NCBI RefSeq assembly: GCF_030272615.1
Contig: NC_081410.1
Coordinates: 502,722,442 to 502,786,441, forward strand
DNA: 64,000 nucleotides
Origin: Cryptomeria japonica
Lineage: Eukaryota; Streptophyta; Pinopsida; Cupressales; Cupressaceae
Direction of reading: 5' to 3'
Shown here in pieces: positions 10,080 to 21,046 of the stretch. A program made the translations under genes and the position numbers. Positions within the stretch are counted from its first letter, which is position 1, and every line of letters starts with the position of its first letter. The notes beneath the pieces were generated by a model. The model had not been told where the DNA came from, did no database searches, and was given only the letters and a program-made list of their open reading frames with translations.

Positions 10080-13000
10080 ATGGCTTCCTCTTCTACTCCC
10101 AAATTTATTGCAAACTCTACTATTATGGAAATTATAAAATGCCTTGGGCCTGTTTTTAAAAATATTCCTAAGATAGCTAAGCAAGATGATTCCATAGGTG
10201 CATTTTCAAAAATTCCTAAAGGTGTAGCTTATGTTGAAGACCCTAGAATTTATATTCACTGCAATATTGAAGAATTAGGTTTTGTGGAAGTATTAAAGAT
10301 GTTTAAAACAATAATTTGAGATGAAAATGGAAATGTCATACCCAAGCACAAGATTATTGAAACTTTAGGTTTTGTAGAAATATTGAACATCCCTGAATTT
10401 CTGAAGGAGGTAGTAATAATTGTCCTAAGTAGAGCACATGGAGAATTTCTTTGGTTAGATTCAGTCTGCAAATTCACCTGGCAAGCAATTAGGGCAGTGA
10501 CAGGATTACCCTCAACTGACAGCAGACTAGACAAGACGAAGGTACCTAACAGCATAGTCATGACCTTAACCAGAGAAATGTCTGATAATAGATCTCTGAG
10601 AGTAAATGTCATCAAGGATATCAATGTGAGATTCATAAGTATGATTTTAGGCTATAAGACCACACATGCAAGCAGACTTAACTCTATTTCTAGTCTTTGC
10701 ATTAAAAGTGCTTATGATATGGTAAATAACAATGCAAAAATAGATGTGTGTGAATGGCTGAAGGATGAACTAGTTGACAATTTGAAAAAGATAAAAGGAG
10801 ACAAGAAAGGGATATTTCATTTTGGTAATCTTTTGGTATGCCTTATGTTGTATTTGTCAAAAAAAATTCCCAGTATTGGACAGCAAGATTTTGGATATGA
10901 CATACCTGTAGGCAAACAATTGCAAGAAGCCTTCACTGGCATGGGTACTACTAGGGAAAATAATATAAATGAATATTTTAAAGTCTTCCAAGCCAAAATG
11001 AAAACAAGAGAGAGACTACTACAAAGTATAGTGGATAAATATGATAAGGAAATCTACTTTGTGATTAAGAAAGATGAAATATGGATGGAAGCAGTTCTTC
11101 CTAGAACTGTATGGGTAACTGAAATGGGGTATGAGGCTGATGTGAATATTATTGAGACTTATACTAAAGCCCTGTTAGAAGCACCTAGAGAACCAATAGA
11201 AAAAGTTTTTGGTAGTGCAGAAACAATTGAGAGTGATGTACAAACAATGAAACAAAGAAAGAAAGAGAAAAGTACATAAGGAGTGCATCAAAACAAGTAA
11301 AGGAAATAAAAGAAAATGTTATGACCCTTACTAGAATAAAGGAAAGTGAACTGGAAGGATTACAACCAGAGGAACATATCTCACCAGTTGGCACATTATT
11401 CAACAGTGAGATACCTGTTGAATTTAAGAGAGTTGATAAGAAGAGAAAACCTTCACCAATACCCTCTCCTTCACCCAATAAAACAAGAACTATGAGAAAG
11501 AAGCAACAAGCGGTAAGACAACCGACAAAGAAGTTAACACTGAAGAAGAAATAGAAACAGGTGATACCACATTTGGATAACTTACTGAATGAATCACTAA
11601 TGATGATAACTTGGAAAATGTGAGCAAGTTGTATAACACATTCACTGATTCTAAAAAGGAAAGTGTTGAAAATAGTATTATTTTACATCTGGGCATTTAC
11701 AAGAAAATGTTAATTGAAGTTGTAGATGACTTGCCAAATGATTTGTATAGAAGGTTAGATGCAAACAGGATTGTAGTAATGGAGTTGGAGAAGAAACTTA
11801 AGGTTGAAAAACTTCTAGTTGTACATCCAGCTAACTTGAAAGAGGAGATTGATGAATTAATTTGTGAAGCTAACTGATCAATTTTTGCTAGTGGTCTCCG
11901 ACAAGTGAGCTTAATGGCTAGCAGAGTTAATGAAATTGTAGAGGAAACAAATGACAAATGGGATATCTTTTTTTGTAGAAAAGGAAAAACATGAAGAATT
12001 AAACCGACCCAAGAAAACATTTAAAGTTTATCAAAAGGACAAGGACAAAGGGAAAGGTAAAGTTGGTGGAATACCAAACATCAAAATAATTGACAACTTA
12101 CCACCACCCTTAGATACTACACTGGTACACACTGATGGTACACCGGCTACTGAAAATGTGGACATAACACATGATGACACTAACCTTAAATCAGAAATTC
12201 TATTCACTATGAATGTTGATACTTAGGAAGTGAACATTATTGTGGACAAGGACAACATAGAGGTACAGGATGATATTGCTAGTAATGGAAACATTGCTGA
12301 GCAACCGACAGAAAATGTAGAGGTTGAAATGCATACAGATCAAATAGAGCATACAAAGCAACCTTTGGACACTGGAATGAATACTGGTAGTGTAGATGTT
12401 GGCACTATGAAACCAACAAAGATAGAGATACTGATAGCTAATAACATAGAGGAACCAACAAAGAAACCGATAGAGGCACAGGTACATGTTGAGATAGTGA
12501 AACTGATAATAACTGAGAAACTCAAACCACTACAGGTTGAAACACAAACTTAGACTGATCCACTAGAGGTTAATATAAGAAAATTGGTTACTAACACTGG
12601 AAGCACTGAAATAATAAAGGCAGTTGGTTAGACATCTGAATTCAGACCTACTAATGTAACAGAGGTACTTCTGGACTCAATTAAGAAGATAACTGATTGT
12701 AATGCATTGGCCTACAAGGAAATTGATGATACAATACCTATTCTTAAGATTTATTGCACCAAAATACAATATAGATAATGTATAGGATTCTTTAGGACAG
12801 TTAAACACATTGTCTAAATTTATTGCTGGAAATGTAATAACAGTCGATAAGGTAAATGAGGATACATTCAAAGAGAAAATGGAAAAAGAAAAGGAAAAAT
12901 TATTTGAGGAGACAATAAAGAAGTGCACTAAACATATTAACACACTTTTATTGGCATTGAATACAACAATTTTGGAGTATAAGGAGCTATATAGATAAAC

Positions 13001-13397
13001 ATGCAAGCCACATCTGTTGACCCAGAACATTGAAAAAGAAATAAGCAGAGTACAAAAAGAAATTGATGATATAGTTGATAACATCATTGGTTCATCCGAA
13101 CCTATATCAGTTATTGAGCAAGAAATGGCAGGATTTGAGGAAAAGCTGGAGAAATTTGAGAAAGAAAAAGAAAGGATCAAGGCAAATGCCAAAGAGCTGA
13201 AGTATAAACTTAGTCCTAAACTGGATAACCTTATCTCTCTGAGAAATGAGATCTCTAAGGCATTAAGTCAAGGAGAAAGATCACCAAAGGAACATATGCA
13301 TCATCTCACTGACACGATCCAACGAACTGAGACAACCATGAATGACAACTACAGATTCATGCAAAGTTTAAATTTGGTTTTGGCTAATATATTTTAG
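10080..13397 (+). pseudogene. CopC ORF2: long unrecognised protein, frameshifted
   Basis: Starts ATG 10080 (MASSSTPKFIANSTIMEI). The frame runs to 11279 with one TGA at 10317. Single-base shifts in purine-rich runs (about 11255-11270 and 11530) carry it into two other frames (11280-12780), and it returns to the first frame for 12780-13397. Region 1 (10080-11220) is a globular domain with CKFTWQAIRAVTGLPSTDS, INVRFISMILGYKTTHASR and GIFHFGNLLVCLMLYLSKKI. Region 2 (11230-12550) is low-complexity, T/P/E/K-rich. Region 3 (12800-13390) is a coiled coil (KEKMEKEKEKLFEE; FEEKLEKFEKEKERIKANAK). No RT, integrase, protease or RNase H motif. The globular part loosely recalls plant transposon-associated domains, but I cannot name it. 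In-frame similarity across the shifts supports one ancestral protein of about 1,100 residues. Confidence 0.65.
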
Positions 13398-13477
13398 ATT
13401 GTAACGAACCAGTTACAATCCTTAAGGTGAAATTTTGCACTCATTTGACAATTTTTGACAACCTTTGTCATTGATGT

Positions 13478-13634
13478 CAAAGGGGGAGTAGTGGACAGAG
13501 AAAAATGGCTATTCATAGGAGATCATCTACTCAGGGGGAGCACATATTTTTAGCAAATTTTTGGACTTCACTTTTTGGAAACAGTTTTTGGATTTTTCCC
13601 ATGAGTGTTGCCATCAATGCCAAAGGGGGGAGAT
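13478..13634 (+). promoter_or_regulatory. CopC purine tracts (three G-runs ending in PPT)
   Basis: CAAAGGGGGAGTA at 13478-13490, TCAGGGGGAG at 13531-13540 and CAAAGGGGGGAGAT at 13621-13634, the last directly against the 3' LTR. The last is the usual plus-strand primer; the first two are in the same order in CopB. Confidence 0.75.
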
Positions 13635-14445
13635 TGTTGGCATTCTAAATTCTAGTGAGAAATGATGGTGTTGTCATTGATGGAAACCTACTAGCAACCT
13701 ACTAGAAATATTCAAGTAACCTCCTAACATTCATCTGGTAAACCACTGACAGGCACTAGCACCAACAGACACTTCACTGGCAGCAGCAACAATGCATACC
13801 GACACCCCAGCCGACAGGAATAAACTTTTGTTTGTTGTATTTAATTGTAATTATGTTTTGAAAAGATGACATGGCATATTGTAATAGACTCATATATGTA
13901 TGAGATATTGTAAATCATTTTGATATAGGAGATGGAATAGGAATGAGAAAGATATATGCGAATGCATAGGACAGATTTTGTAAAAGGTTTATGGTTATAG
14001 TATGAGCTTAAACCGGTATTGAACCTGGCATAGTTGATGTTGATTTGAAGTGGTACATTGTATTGTATTTTCATAATCCATTTTGTAAGTCAGTGAGACT
14101 TCTATTTTGTAGATTGAGAAGTGAGCTCTAAGCAGTTGGCCTTCCTGCAAGTGCAGGCCTCTTATTGTAAGTAATATTTATTCATTAGCCAGTGAGTGAA
14201 TATTGTGGGTCAGAAATCCCACCTAGGTTTTTCCCACACCAGGTTTCCTCGTTAAACATCTTGTGTTATGGTGTGTTTTCTATGTTCTCTTTATTGTTCC
14301 TTTTTACTGCATTAATTCTTATTTATCGATACACTATTTTGGAATGTAAAATACTTAATAAGGTTAAATATTATGTACACCAGTTAGATATTGATTCGCC
14401 CCCCCCCCCCTCCTCGTATCTTTGGGACTATCATTAATCCTAACA
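13635..14445 (+). repeat. CopC 3' LTR
   Basis: Aligns throughout with 7772-8590. Differences include loss of one GGCAACCTACT repeat and expansion of the C-tract at about 14398-14410. Ends TCCTAACA before TCTAT. Stem 14173-14184/14193-14204 and hairpin 14205-14222 are kept. Confidence 0.92.
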
Positions 14446-14450
14446 TCTAT
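14446..14450 (+). repeat. CopC target-site duplication, right copy (TCTAT)
   Basis: Identical to 7767-7771; CopB sequence resumes here. Confidence 0.95.
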
Positions 14451-15607
14451 TTCTTTTTATGGTAAGAATAACACTCATGATATCTTATATGTTGAAGGTT
14501 TAAAGAATAATCTTTTGAGTGTTGGACAGATGGTTGATAAGGGTTATGATCTACAACTCAAATATGGTAAATGCAAGATATTGAATGCCTCTAGTATAGA
14601 GATTGCATCTAGAACTAAGATTGAAGGTAACATTTTTCATTTGAATGCTAGTGAGAAAAATTGTTTGATTGCTAAGATAGATGAGAGTTGGTTGTGGCAT
14701 AGAAGGATGTGTCATGTAAACTTTGATTCATTGATCAGTATCAATTCTATTCAAGTTATTAGGGATTTGCCTAAGATTGTTAAACCTGTTAATTCGGTAT
14801 GTTAATCTTGTGCATATTGACCTGTGTGGGCCTATAAATGTAATAAGTGTGTAGGGTGATAGATACTTTATGTTACTAATTGATGATTATTCTAGAGTGA
14901 TGTGGGTTGTCTTTTTGAAGGAAAAATCATAAGCATTTGAGAAATTCAAGATATTCAAAGCTAAAGCTGAAACTGAGTCTGGATTGAAGTCGATGTGTCT
15001 GAGATCTGATAGAGGTGGAGAATATTGTTCCAGTGAGTTCAATTCTTTCTATGAGCTGCATGAAATTAGAAGACGACTATCTACTCCTAGGACCCCATAG
15101 CAGAATGGTATTGTTGAAAGGAAGAATCGTATTGTTTGAGATATTGCAAGAACCATGTTGATTGAAGGAAATGTTCTGAAGGTCTATTGGAGAGAAGCTA
15201 TTAGCATTGTAGTCTATACATTCAATAGAGTTAATTTCAAAGGTGATACTGGTAAGACTCCTTTTGAGTTTTGGTTTGGTCATGTTCTTATTGTGAAATG
15301 TTTCAAAGTTTTTGGTAGAAAATGTTATATCAAGAGAGATGAGGATATTGGGAAGTTTGATGCTAGAAGTGATGAATCTATCTTCTTGGGATATACTACA
15401 AATAGAAAAGCCTACCGGTGCTATAAAAAGACACTCAAAAAGATAGTTGAGAGTACAAGTGTGAAGGTGGATGAAAACCTTGGGAAGGAGATTAGAGCCT
15501 ACGATGAAGGTCAACATGTTGTTTTAACTCTTATTCAGCCTGAAGAGCCTAAGAAGAATGATCTGGTAGAGAAAGAGATTGTTGCTGCTACCAGTGAGGA
15601 TGTCTAG
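14451..15607 (+). pseudogene. CopB pre-integrase and integrase
   Basis: Resumes as FYGKNNTHDILYVEGLKNN, LLSVGQMVDKGYDLQ, GNIFHLNASEKN and the zinc-finger histidines WLWHRRMCHVNF. Near 14800 the finger's C-X2-C runs straight into LVHIDLCGPI, with about 100 bp lost between two similar 'ATCTTGT' sites. Catalytic acids are visible: D in HIDLCGP (about 14815), D in LRSDRGGEYC (about 15005) and E in QNGIVERKN (about 15120). Stops interrupt the core (near 14849, 14930, 15099 and 15137). The C-terminal part (FLGYTTNRKAYRCYKK) ends at TAG 15605. Integrase would insert the cDNA; this copy cannot. Confidence 0.82.
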
Positions 15608-16560
15608 GAACTCGAGTTTGAGAATCAGAACAAATAAAAGACTTCGAGGTATGTAACATTGAATCATTCAGAAAATCAAATTATCAGTGATAACAATAAA
15701 GGTGTGATGACTAGAAGAAGGTTAGTTGCAAAAGGTATATATTTGATTTCTAAAGTTGAACCTAAAGATGTTGTCAAAACTTGTAAAAATGATAACTGGA
15801 TTAGAGCCATGGAAGAAGAGTTAGATCAGATTGAAAATAACAATACTAGGGAACTTGTACCTAGACCTAAGGATAAAAATGTTCTTGGCACTAAATGGGT
15901 TTTTAGGAACAAATTGAATGAAGCAGGTGAAGTAGTTAGAAATAAAGCTAGACTGGTCTGCAAAGGATATTCACAGAAAGAAGGGATTGATTATGAAGAA
16001 AATTTTGCTCCGGTTGCCAGAATTGAAGTTGTTAGACTGTTACTTGCTTATGCTACTTATAAAGATTTCAAAGTATATCAAATGGATGCCAAATGTATGT
16101 TTCTAAATGGTGATCTAGAATAAGAAGTCTACATTGAACAACCCGATGGATTCTCACTGTCAGATGATGGAGACATGGTATGTAAGTTGAAGAAAGCACT
16201 TTATGGTTTGAAACAAGCCCCTAGAGCCTAATATACTAGATTTGATAAATAATTGCTGAAATTAGGATTTGTCAAAGGTGATGCTGATAGTAATATGTAC
16301 TTTAAAATAAAAAATAATAATATTTTTATTGTTGAAGTTTTGTTGATGACATTATTTTTGGTGGTGATGATGGTATGAGCATGAATTTTTCCGGTGACAT
16401 GCAAAAAGAATTTGAGATGTCTATGATTGGTGAGATGAAATTTTTCTTAGGTTTGTAGATTTCCCTGTAGATTTCATAGACAAGAAAAGGTATCTTTATA
16501 TCTCAAACTAAGCATGTGAAGGAATTGTTGAATAAGTTTGAATTAGATGATTGAAACCGG
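15608..16560 (+). pseudogene. CopB reverse transcriptase
   Basis: RVT_2-type copia RT. Best stretch 15659-16123: [46 protein letters not shown] and [15 protein letters not shown], where the first catalytic Asp is kept but the usual VKSAFL is AKCMFL. A stop at 16121 is followed by [19 protein letters not shown] and [13 protein letters not shown]. The catalytic FVDD box is present near 16338-16352, but a one-base shift moves it out of frame. Further stops occur at 16229, 16250 and 16456. Confidence 0.82.
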
Positions 16561-17300
16561 TTGGAACTCCTATGGTGACTAGTTGAAAATTGTCTAAAAA
16601 TGATGAATCTCCTAAAGCTAATCAGAGTTTCTACAGATCTATGTTTGGTAGACTGTTATATCTTACTCAAACTAGACCTGACATTATGCATGCAGTGTGT
16701 ATTGCATCTAGATATCAAGCTGATCCGAAAGAGAGTCATGTTACTGATGTTAAAAGAATATTCAAATATCTTAAGGGAACTAAAGATTATGGTTTATGGT
16801 ATCCAAAGAATGATGATTTCATGTCATGTGCTTATACCGATGTAGATTGGGTAGGTGATGTTGGTGACTGAAAGAGTACTATTGGTGGAGAATTATTTTT
16901 AGGTAAGAATTTGGTTTCATGGGCCAACAAGAAATAGGATTCAATATCTTTATCTACTGTTGAAGCTAAGTACATTGATGCTGCTAGTAATTGCACTTAG
17001 ATAGTGTGGATGAAGCAAATCTTGAAAGATATAAGAGTTATCTATGATGAGCCTACTGTTATATATTGTGATAATTCTTGTGCTATAAACATGTCCAAAA
17101 ATCTGGTGCAACATTCAAAGACTAAGCATATATCAATCAAATACAATTGAGAGAGCAAGTCAGTGAACAAAAGGTGAAGTTGGAATATGTATCTACAAAG
17201 GAACAAATTGTTGATATTTTTACTGAACCCTTTCCTGTAGATACTTTTGTCTATCTGAGAAACAAGTTAGGAGTCTTCACCCCTCCTGATGAGAACTAGA
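16561..17300 (+). pseudogene. CopB RT C-terminus and RNase H
   Basis: SFYRSMFGRLLYLTQTRPD, GTKDYGLWYPKNDD and the RNase H start AYTDVDWVGDVGD (about 16830-16870), then STIGGELFLGKNLVSWANKK, LSTVEAKYIDAAS, YCDNSCAINMSKN and QHSKTKHISIKYN. The RNase H acidic residues (D in TDVDW, E in VEAKY, D in CDNS) are visible. Stops at 16869, 16936, 16998 and 17147 and a shift after 17150 break it. The tail fades near 17300. Confidence 0.8.
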
Positions 17301-17462
17301 TGCATTAATTTGCATCGATCTAGTGGAATTCGAAGCCTTATTTATCCGGATTGATGTGTTGGTGCTACTCCTCAGCTAGAGTAATCTATTGATTTGTTTC
17401 TATGTTTTGGGGAGAGAGATTTGTGTTTAATTTTTTGTCTTGGTGATATTTGGCATTGTTTT

Positions 17463-17598
17463 CAAAGGGGGAGAGAGATCATGTGAAAAACTACTTTATC
17501 TGTCTTGATCTTAGGGGGATTTTGTTGGTGATATCTTCTTTCTTTGCATTGACTATTTTTCACATTCATATGTTGCCATCAATGCCAAAGGGGGAGAT
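17463..17598 (+). promoter_or_regulatory. CopB purine tracts (three G-runs ending in PPT)
   Basis: CAAAGGGGGAGAG at 17463-17475, TTAGGGGGAT at 17511-17520 and CCAAAGGGGGAGAT at 17585-17598, the last touching the 3' LTR. Confidence 0.75.
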
Positions 17599-18876
17599 TG
17601 TTGGATCATTGGGAAGATTTTTGGATTTGGTTTTTCATTGCTTCTGCTAGGATATGTTGTTTTCATTGATGTCAACATATTCATGTGAATTATTCTGGTG
17701 AGTTTCGAGAAGGTTTTTGGTCCGGTTTTGTAGTTTGGTTTTGCTGGTCATTGTTTTGCAGAATCCAGTATCCCTCTGGTATATTCCGGTGTGATCATAT
17801 CTTTTGATGATATTTTGGGTTATTGTTTGGGATGATCTTGTTTATCTTTATTTCAGATGGTTTGTGATTTGGTATGCCACAAGTTATATTTCTTTGTGAC
17901 AGTTGCTGATTGGTTGTGTTCTTAAGCTTTGAGACGTTGAGCAATGAAGATTTGAAAAGTGGTGTTGGTGCCACTATTCCAGATGATTCTAATGTGATTG
18001 ATAGTGTTTCCTAGTCATTTCCTATTTATTTTGGAGATCCGCATTGATCATTGAGTTATTTTTTGGTTATTTCTTTGAACCGGTGATAATTTGTGTGTTA
18101 TGCAATATTTCTGGTGGTGTAGCATGTTGCAGTTGATCTTGGCAGGATTTTTGGTGGATGTAATTGTTTGGTAATTTGAATTAGGTCTATACTATGTAAT
18201 GCAAATCATAATATTGGTCTTGTGGTCGATCTTTGTATCATGTAATTTAATTTTTATAATCATGAGTTGAGGGTTGAGGGTTTAGTCGACCTTGTTATCA
18301 AGGTTCATGATTTGTATATATAGGTGATATACTCATGTAATTTGGGAGTCGGTATTGTGTCTACATTATTAGAGAGAGGTAAATGTGCAAACAAGGATAT
18401 ATCATTTAGTGAAGTGTTGTGATGAGTTTGGTGTTGTAGGGCAAACAATTGTCCTTAATTGGAACTATCATCAGGCATTTGTATATGTTATTATTGCAGT
18501 TCATTCCTTCCAAATTGTAGTCTGGATCATATTATAAGTTGATGAGATTTCCCTAAGGGTTGTCTCCTTCAGGGCATATATCTTTTGAGCAGTGAGCTCT
18601 AGGCAGTGTAACTGAATGCATGTGTATTCCCCATTATAATATTTTCACATACTACTATAGATTGTCATCTTATTATGGGTAGGTTCCCACCATTGTTTTC
18701 CCCTTAACCGGATTTTCCATGTCAAAATCTTGGTGTTGTGTGTGGTGCTATTAATTTGCTTATCTCTTATTGCTTTCGTTTATCAGTTTATGTTTTGGAA
18801 GTTTATTTTGTGATTCTAGTGAAGACTAATTCACCCCCCCGCCCCTCTCATTATTTCCTCTTGATTGTTGCTAACA
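17599..18876 (+). repeat. CopB 3' LTR
   Basis: Starts TGTTGGATCATT after the purine tract and ends GCTAACA at 18876 (1,278 bp). Carries the (A/G)TGGG..CCCAC hairpin at 18675-18690 and the C-tract at 18834-18846. Confidence 0.88.
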
Positions 18877-19345
18877 CTTCCATGGGCCCACTTTTGAGTA
18901 TATAGGCTAAATTTTTGTCCAAAATGGCTTTCACCTTCTTTGGGACAATTTTGGCTCGGTTTCCTTCCTATTTTCCCCCACTTCACTGGAGGAAAAACAT
19001 GAGGGGGCATATACTCACCTACATCTAATTTTTAACTTCTTTTTGGACTAACGTTTCTTAATCATTCTTCTCGCCTGAGTAGCTTCCTCCATTTTTCGTG
19101 CTGACACATTTGTTTATTTTGCAGCACGTTCTTTGTGTTTTTAGATGATACATTTTCTTCATGAAAACTTGGGGCATCATTCGTGATCACAAACCTAGCC
19201 TCTATGGCTCCCGCAACGTCTCTAAAGTGCATTTATTACCCTGGCCGCATTTATTGCATGACGTGAGCTTGGCAAATATGTCTTCTAAACTACTTTAGTG
19301 GGACTGATCCTTGAGGTTGATCAGTCCACTAAAGTGGGGGCAAAA
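18877..19345 (+). other. non-coding stretch before a gypsy-type LTR, with hairpin and purine tract
   Basis: No ORF of note. It ends with a long inverted repeat (19293-19334) and AAAGTGGGGGCAAAA (19331-19345), a gypsy-style polypurine tract, so it is probably the 3' non-coding end of a decayed gypsy element. Confidence 0.5.
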
Positions 19346-20650
19346 TGTAGTGTCCTAAATTATACTTGATGCATTTATGACACTTGTGCATGATGCCTAA
19401 GGCAATTATGATGACCCTATGATCAAAATTGTAACATTTTGTCATCGTAGGACCTTCATTCCGAGGATCATTGTTTAGCCCTGTCAGTCCTTTGGGATCT
19501 ATTCCTGACGAATGGGAACATGACATAGGGATGTCTGCGTGCCACACTAACATCCCAATAAATGGTCAGATTTTAAAAAGTGTTGGTCACTCAGATGCGC
19601 ATCGACGCGTGTCCTTTGTCTCGCATCGTGCTGTAACGGCTCTCCATGCTTGTTTTGAATTAAAAACCCTTTCCAACTCATTTGAAGGGGTTCCCACTTT
19701 GGGTTCTCTGCTCTTGATCTCTGCACTCTCTCAAGCTCTCTAAAAATCTCTCTTTGACAAGCTCTTGACTCATGCAACATCTACATCAAAATCAAGCTAT
19801 CAATACCAACATCAAGCTCCCCGACCTTGAGGTGGCTTCTTACCAATTTGTCTATCAAGTGGGCTTCATCATGCTCATGGTGCCAAATTGCAAGGAGGGT
19901 TTCATTTCCAAACTTACTCTCTCTATTTTACTTTCATGCAATGAGTCCTTTACATAAACGAGTGTATTTACCAATATTCCAATATTTATTTACATGCAAT
20001 AAGAAATAGATTTATTTTTGCATTTATTTACCAATTTACCAATTTGTACCAAGTTATCTATTTTCCAATCTATACCAATCTGGTTGTCCATGGCAATAGA
20101 AACACCTAAGTGGGGGTCTAATTAAGGCAGGCCCCTATACAACCCCAACACTTTCCCCCTTTTTTGTGTGCGCAGGTATAGGTTCAACCCAGCATTTGGA
20201 CTTTGAAACTTATTGCTTTCTGGACATATAGACAATGGCGAAGTGCATTGGTGTCTATGCACCTCGTTGGCATCCTAAACCCGAGAACCTCCCACGTTCC
20301 CCGTTTGTTCTGTCCTTTCTGCTTCACATTTTTGTTTAAGAAGATTATTTCACCCATATTATGTATATTCTATATTTATTCATTCGTATTTGATTATCTT
20401 GTTAGATAGTTAGTGATTTAGTTGTTTTTGATTTTGTTATGTGTTCTATCCATAAGAACCAGGCATCTTTGTCTAGCTCTGTGTTTTGTCCACCTAAGAC
20501 ATTAGAGCACCGTGCTGTAGTCTGTGATCCATACTGCAGTCTTGGGTTTGCACTATCACCTCGATTACAAAACCTTGTAGAGTTTGCCAAAGGTTCATCC
20601 GGTTCTCCAACAGACCCAGAGCATTCCTTTTGCTCTTGGCTCAGCGTTGC
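19346..20650 (+). repeat. probable Ty3/gypsy 3' LTR
   Basis: Begins TGTAGTGTCCTAAATT directly after the purine tract, the same start type as GyG's LTR (TGTAGCGTCCTAAAATT) though the rest differs. A CT-rich leader (CTCTCTCAAGCTCTCT, about 19726-19741) sits at the expected distance from an AT-rich promoter zone. The right end is not defined; CAACCCCAACA at 20141-20151 is one possible end, otherwise it runs to about 20650. Short ORFs here look incidental. Confidence 0.5.
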
Positions 20651-20659
20651 ACCTGTTTG

Positions 20660-21043
20660 AAGAGGTAATTGGACAAATAATTTGTCATTGAGGATTCATC
20701 TTTCCTAAGGTGGAAAATTCCATCCATTACAGTCCCAAACACTCTACCAAATCTAAAAACAAAGATAATGCAATTCTGGAGAAATGCAGAGCACAAACCA
20801 GAATACTGAATCACATGAACAACTGAATAACCAACCATAATACCGGATCTCTCAACATGATCAAATCACCATGCGAACCTATGAAACTTCTATTGAATCA
20901 ACTAGAGATAAGTATCTCTAAGCCCATTAAACCACAATAGATAATCTACAACATACTAGCCAAAACAACTCATCCAAGCTAACTACAACACTGGAATACA
21001 TAGAAGAATATGTTGACATCAATGACAACACATCATTCCAACA
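20660..21043 (-). repeat. copia LTR fragment (5' part)
   Basis: On the minus strand it starts TGTTGGAATGATGTG at 21043 and then TGTCATTGATGTCAACATATTC, the same opening as the CopB LTR, running to about 20660. It interrupts the LINE at its left edge. No internal region of this element is present. Confidence 0.6.
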
Positions 21044-21046
21044 AAC

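Larger units (their letters stand above)
7772..14445 (+). mobile_element. CopC: complete non-autonomous LTR element with two ORFs, no RT
   Basis: Intact boundaries: 5' LTR 7772-8590 (819 bp), 3' LTR 13635-14445 (811 bp), both TGTTGG...TAACA, flanked by TCTAT. It has a tRNA-Met primer site after the 5' LTR and a CAAAGGGGGGAGAT purine tract before the 3' LTR. The 5.0-kb interior holds ORF1 (coiled coil plus four zinc knuckles) and ORF2 (about 1,100 codons, unrecognised). I found no protease DSG, integrase HHCC/DDE, FVDD or RNase H motif on either strand. It therefore needs proteins from another copia element; CopB shares its cis signals. It is younger than CopB, being inserted into it, but carries its own stops and frameshifts. 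Confidence 0.92.
5191..18876 (+). mobile_element. CopB: Ty1/copia element split by nested CopC
   Basis: Plus-strand element: 5' LTR (5191-6434, lacking about its first 45 bp), primer site, gag-protease (6500-7771), the CopC insertion (7772-14445 plus one TCTAT copy), then pre-integrase, integrase, RT and RNase H (14451-17300), purine tracts and 3' LTR (17599-18876). Taking out CopC and one TCTAT restores an open frame across the protease/pre-integrase join, so CopC arrived in a once-continuous polyprotein. Numerous stops and frameshifts now inactivate it. The 5' edge abuts CopA's LTR, so no outer target duplication can be checked. Confidence 0.88.

Noticed and set aside
12677-13192. Minus-strand frame of 171 codons over CopC ORF2
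   Set aside because: Serine/phenylalanine-rich mirror of the lysine/glutamate coiled coil on the plus strand.
20203-20660. Short plus ORFs in the probable gypsy LTR
   Set aside because: Within LTR-like non-coding sequence, no homology or codon signal.
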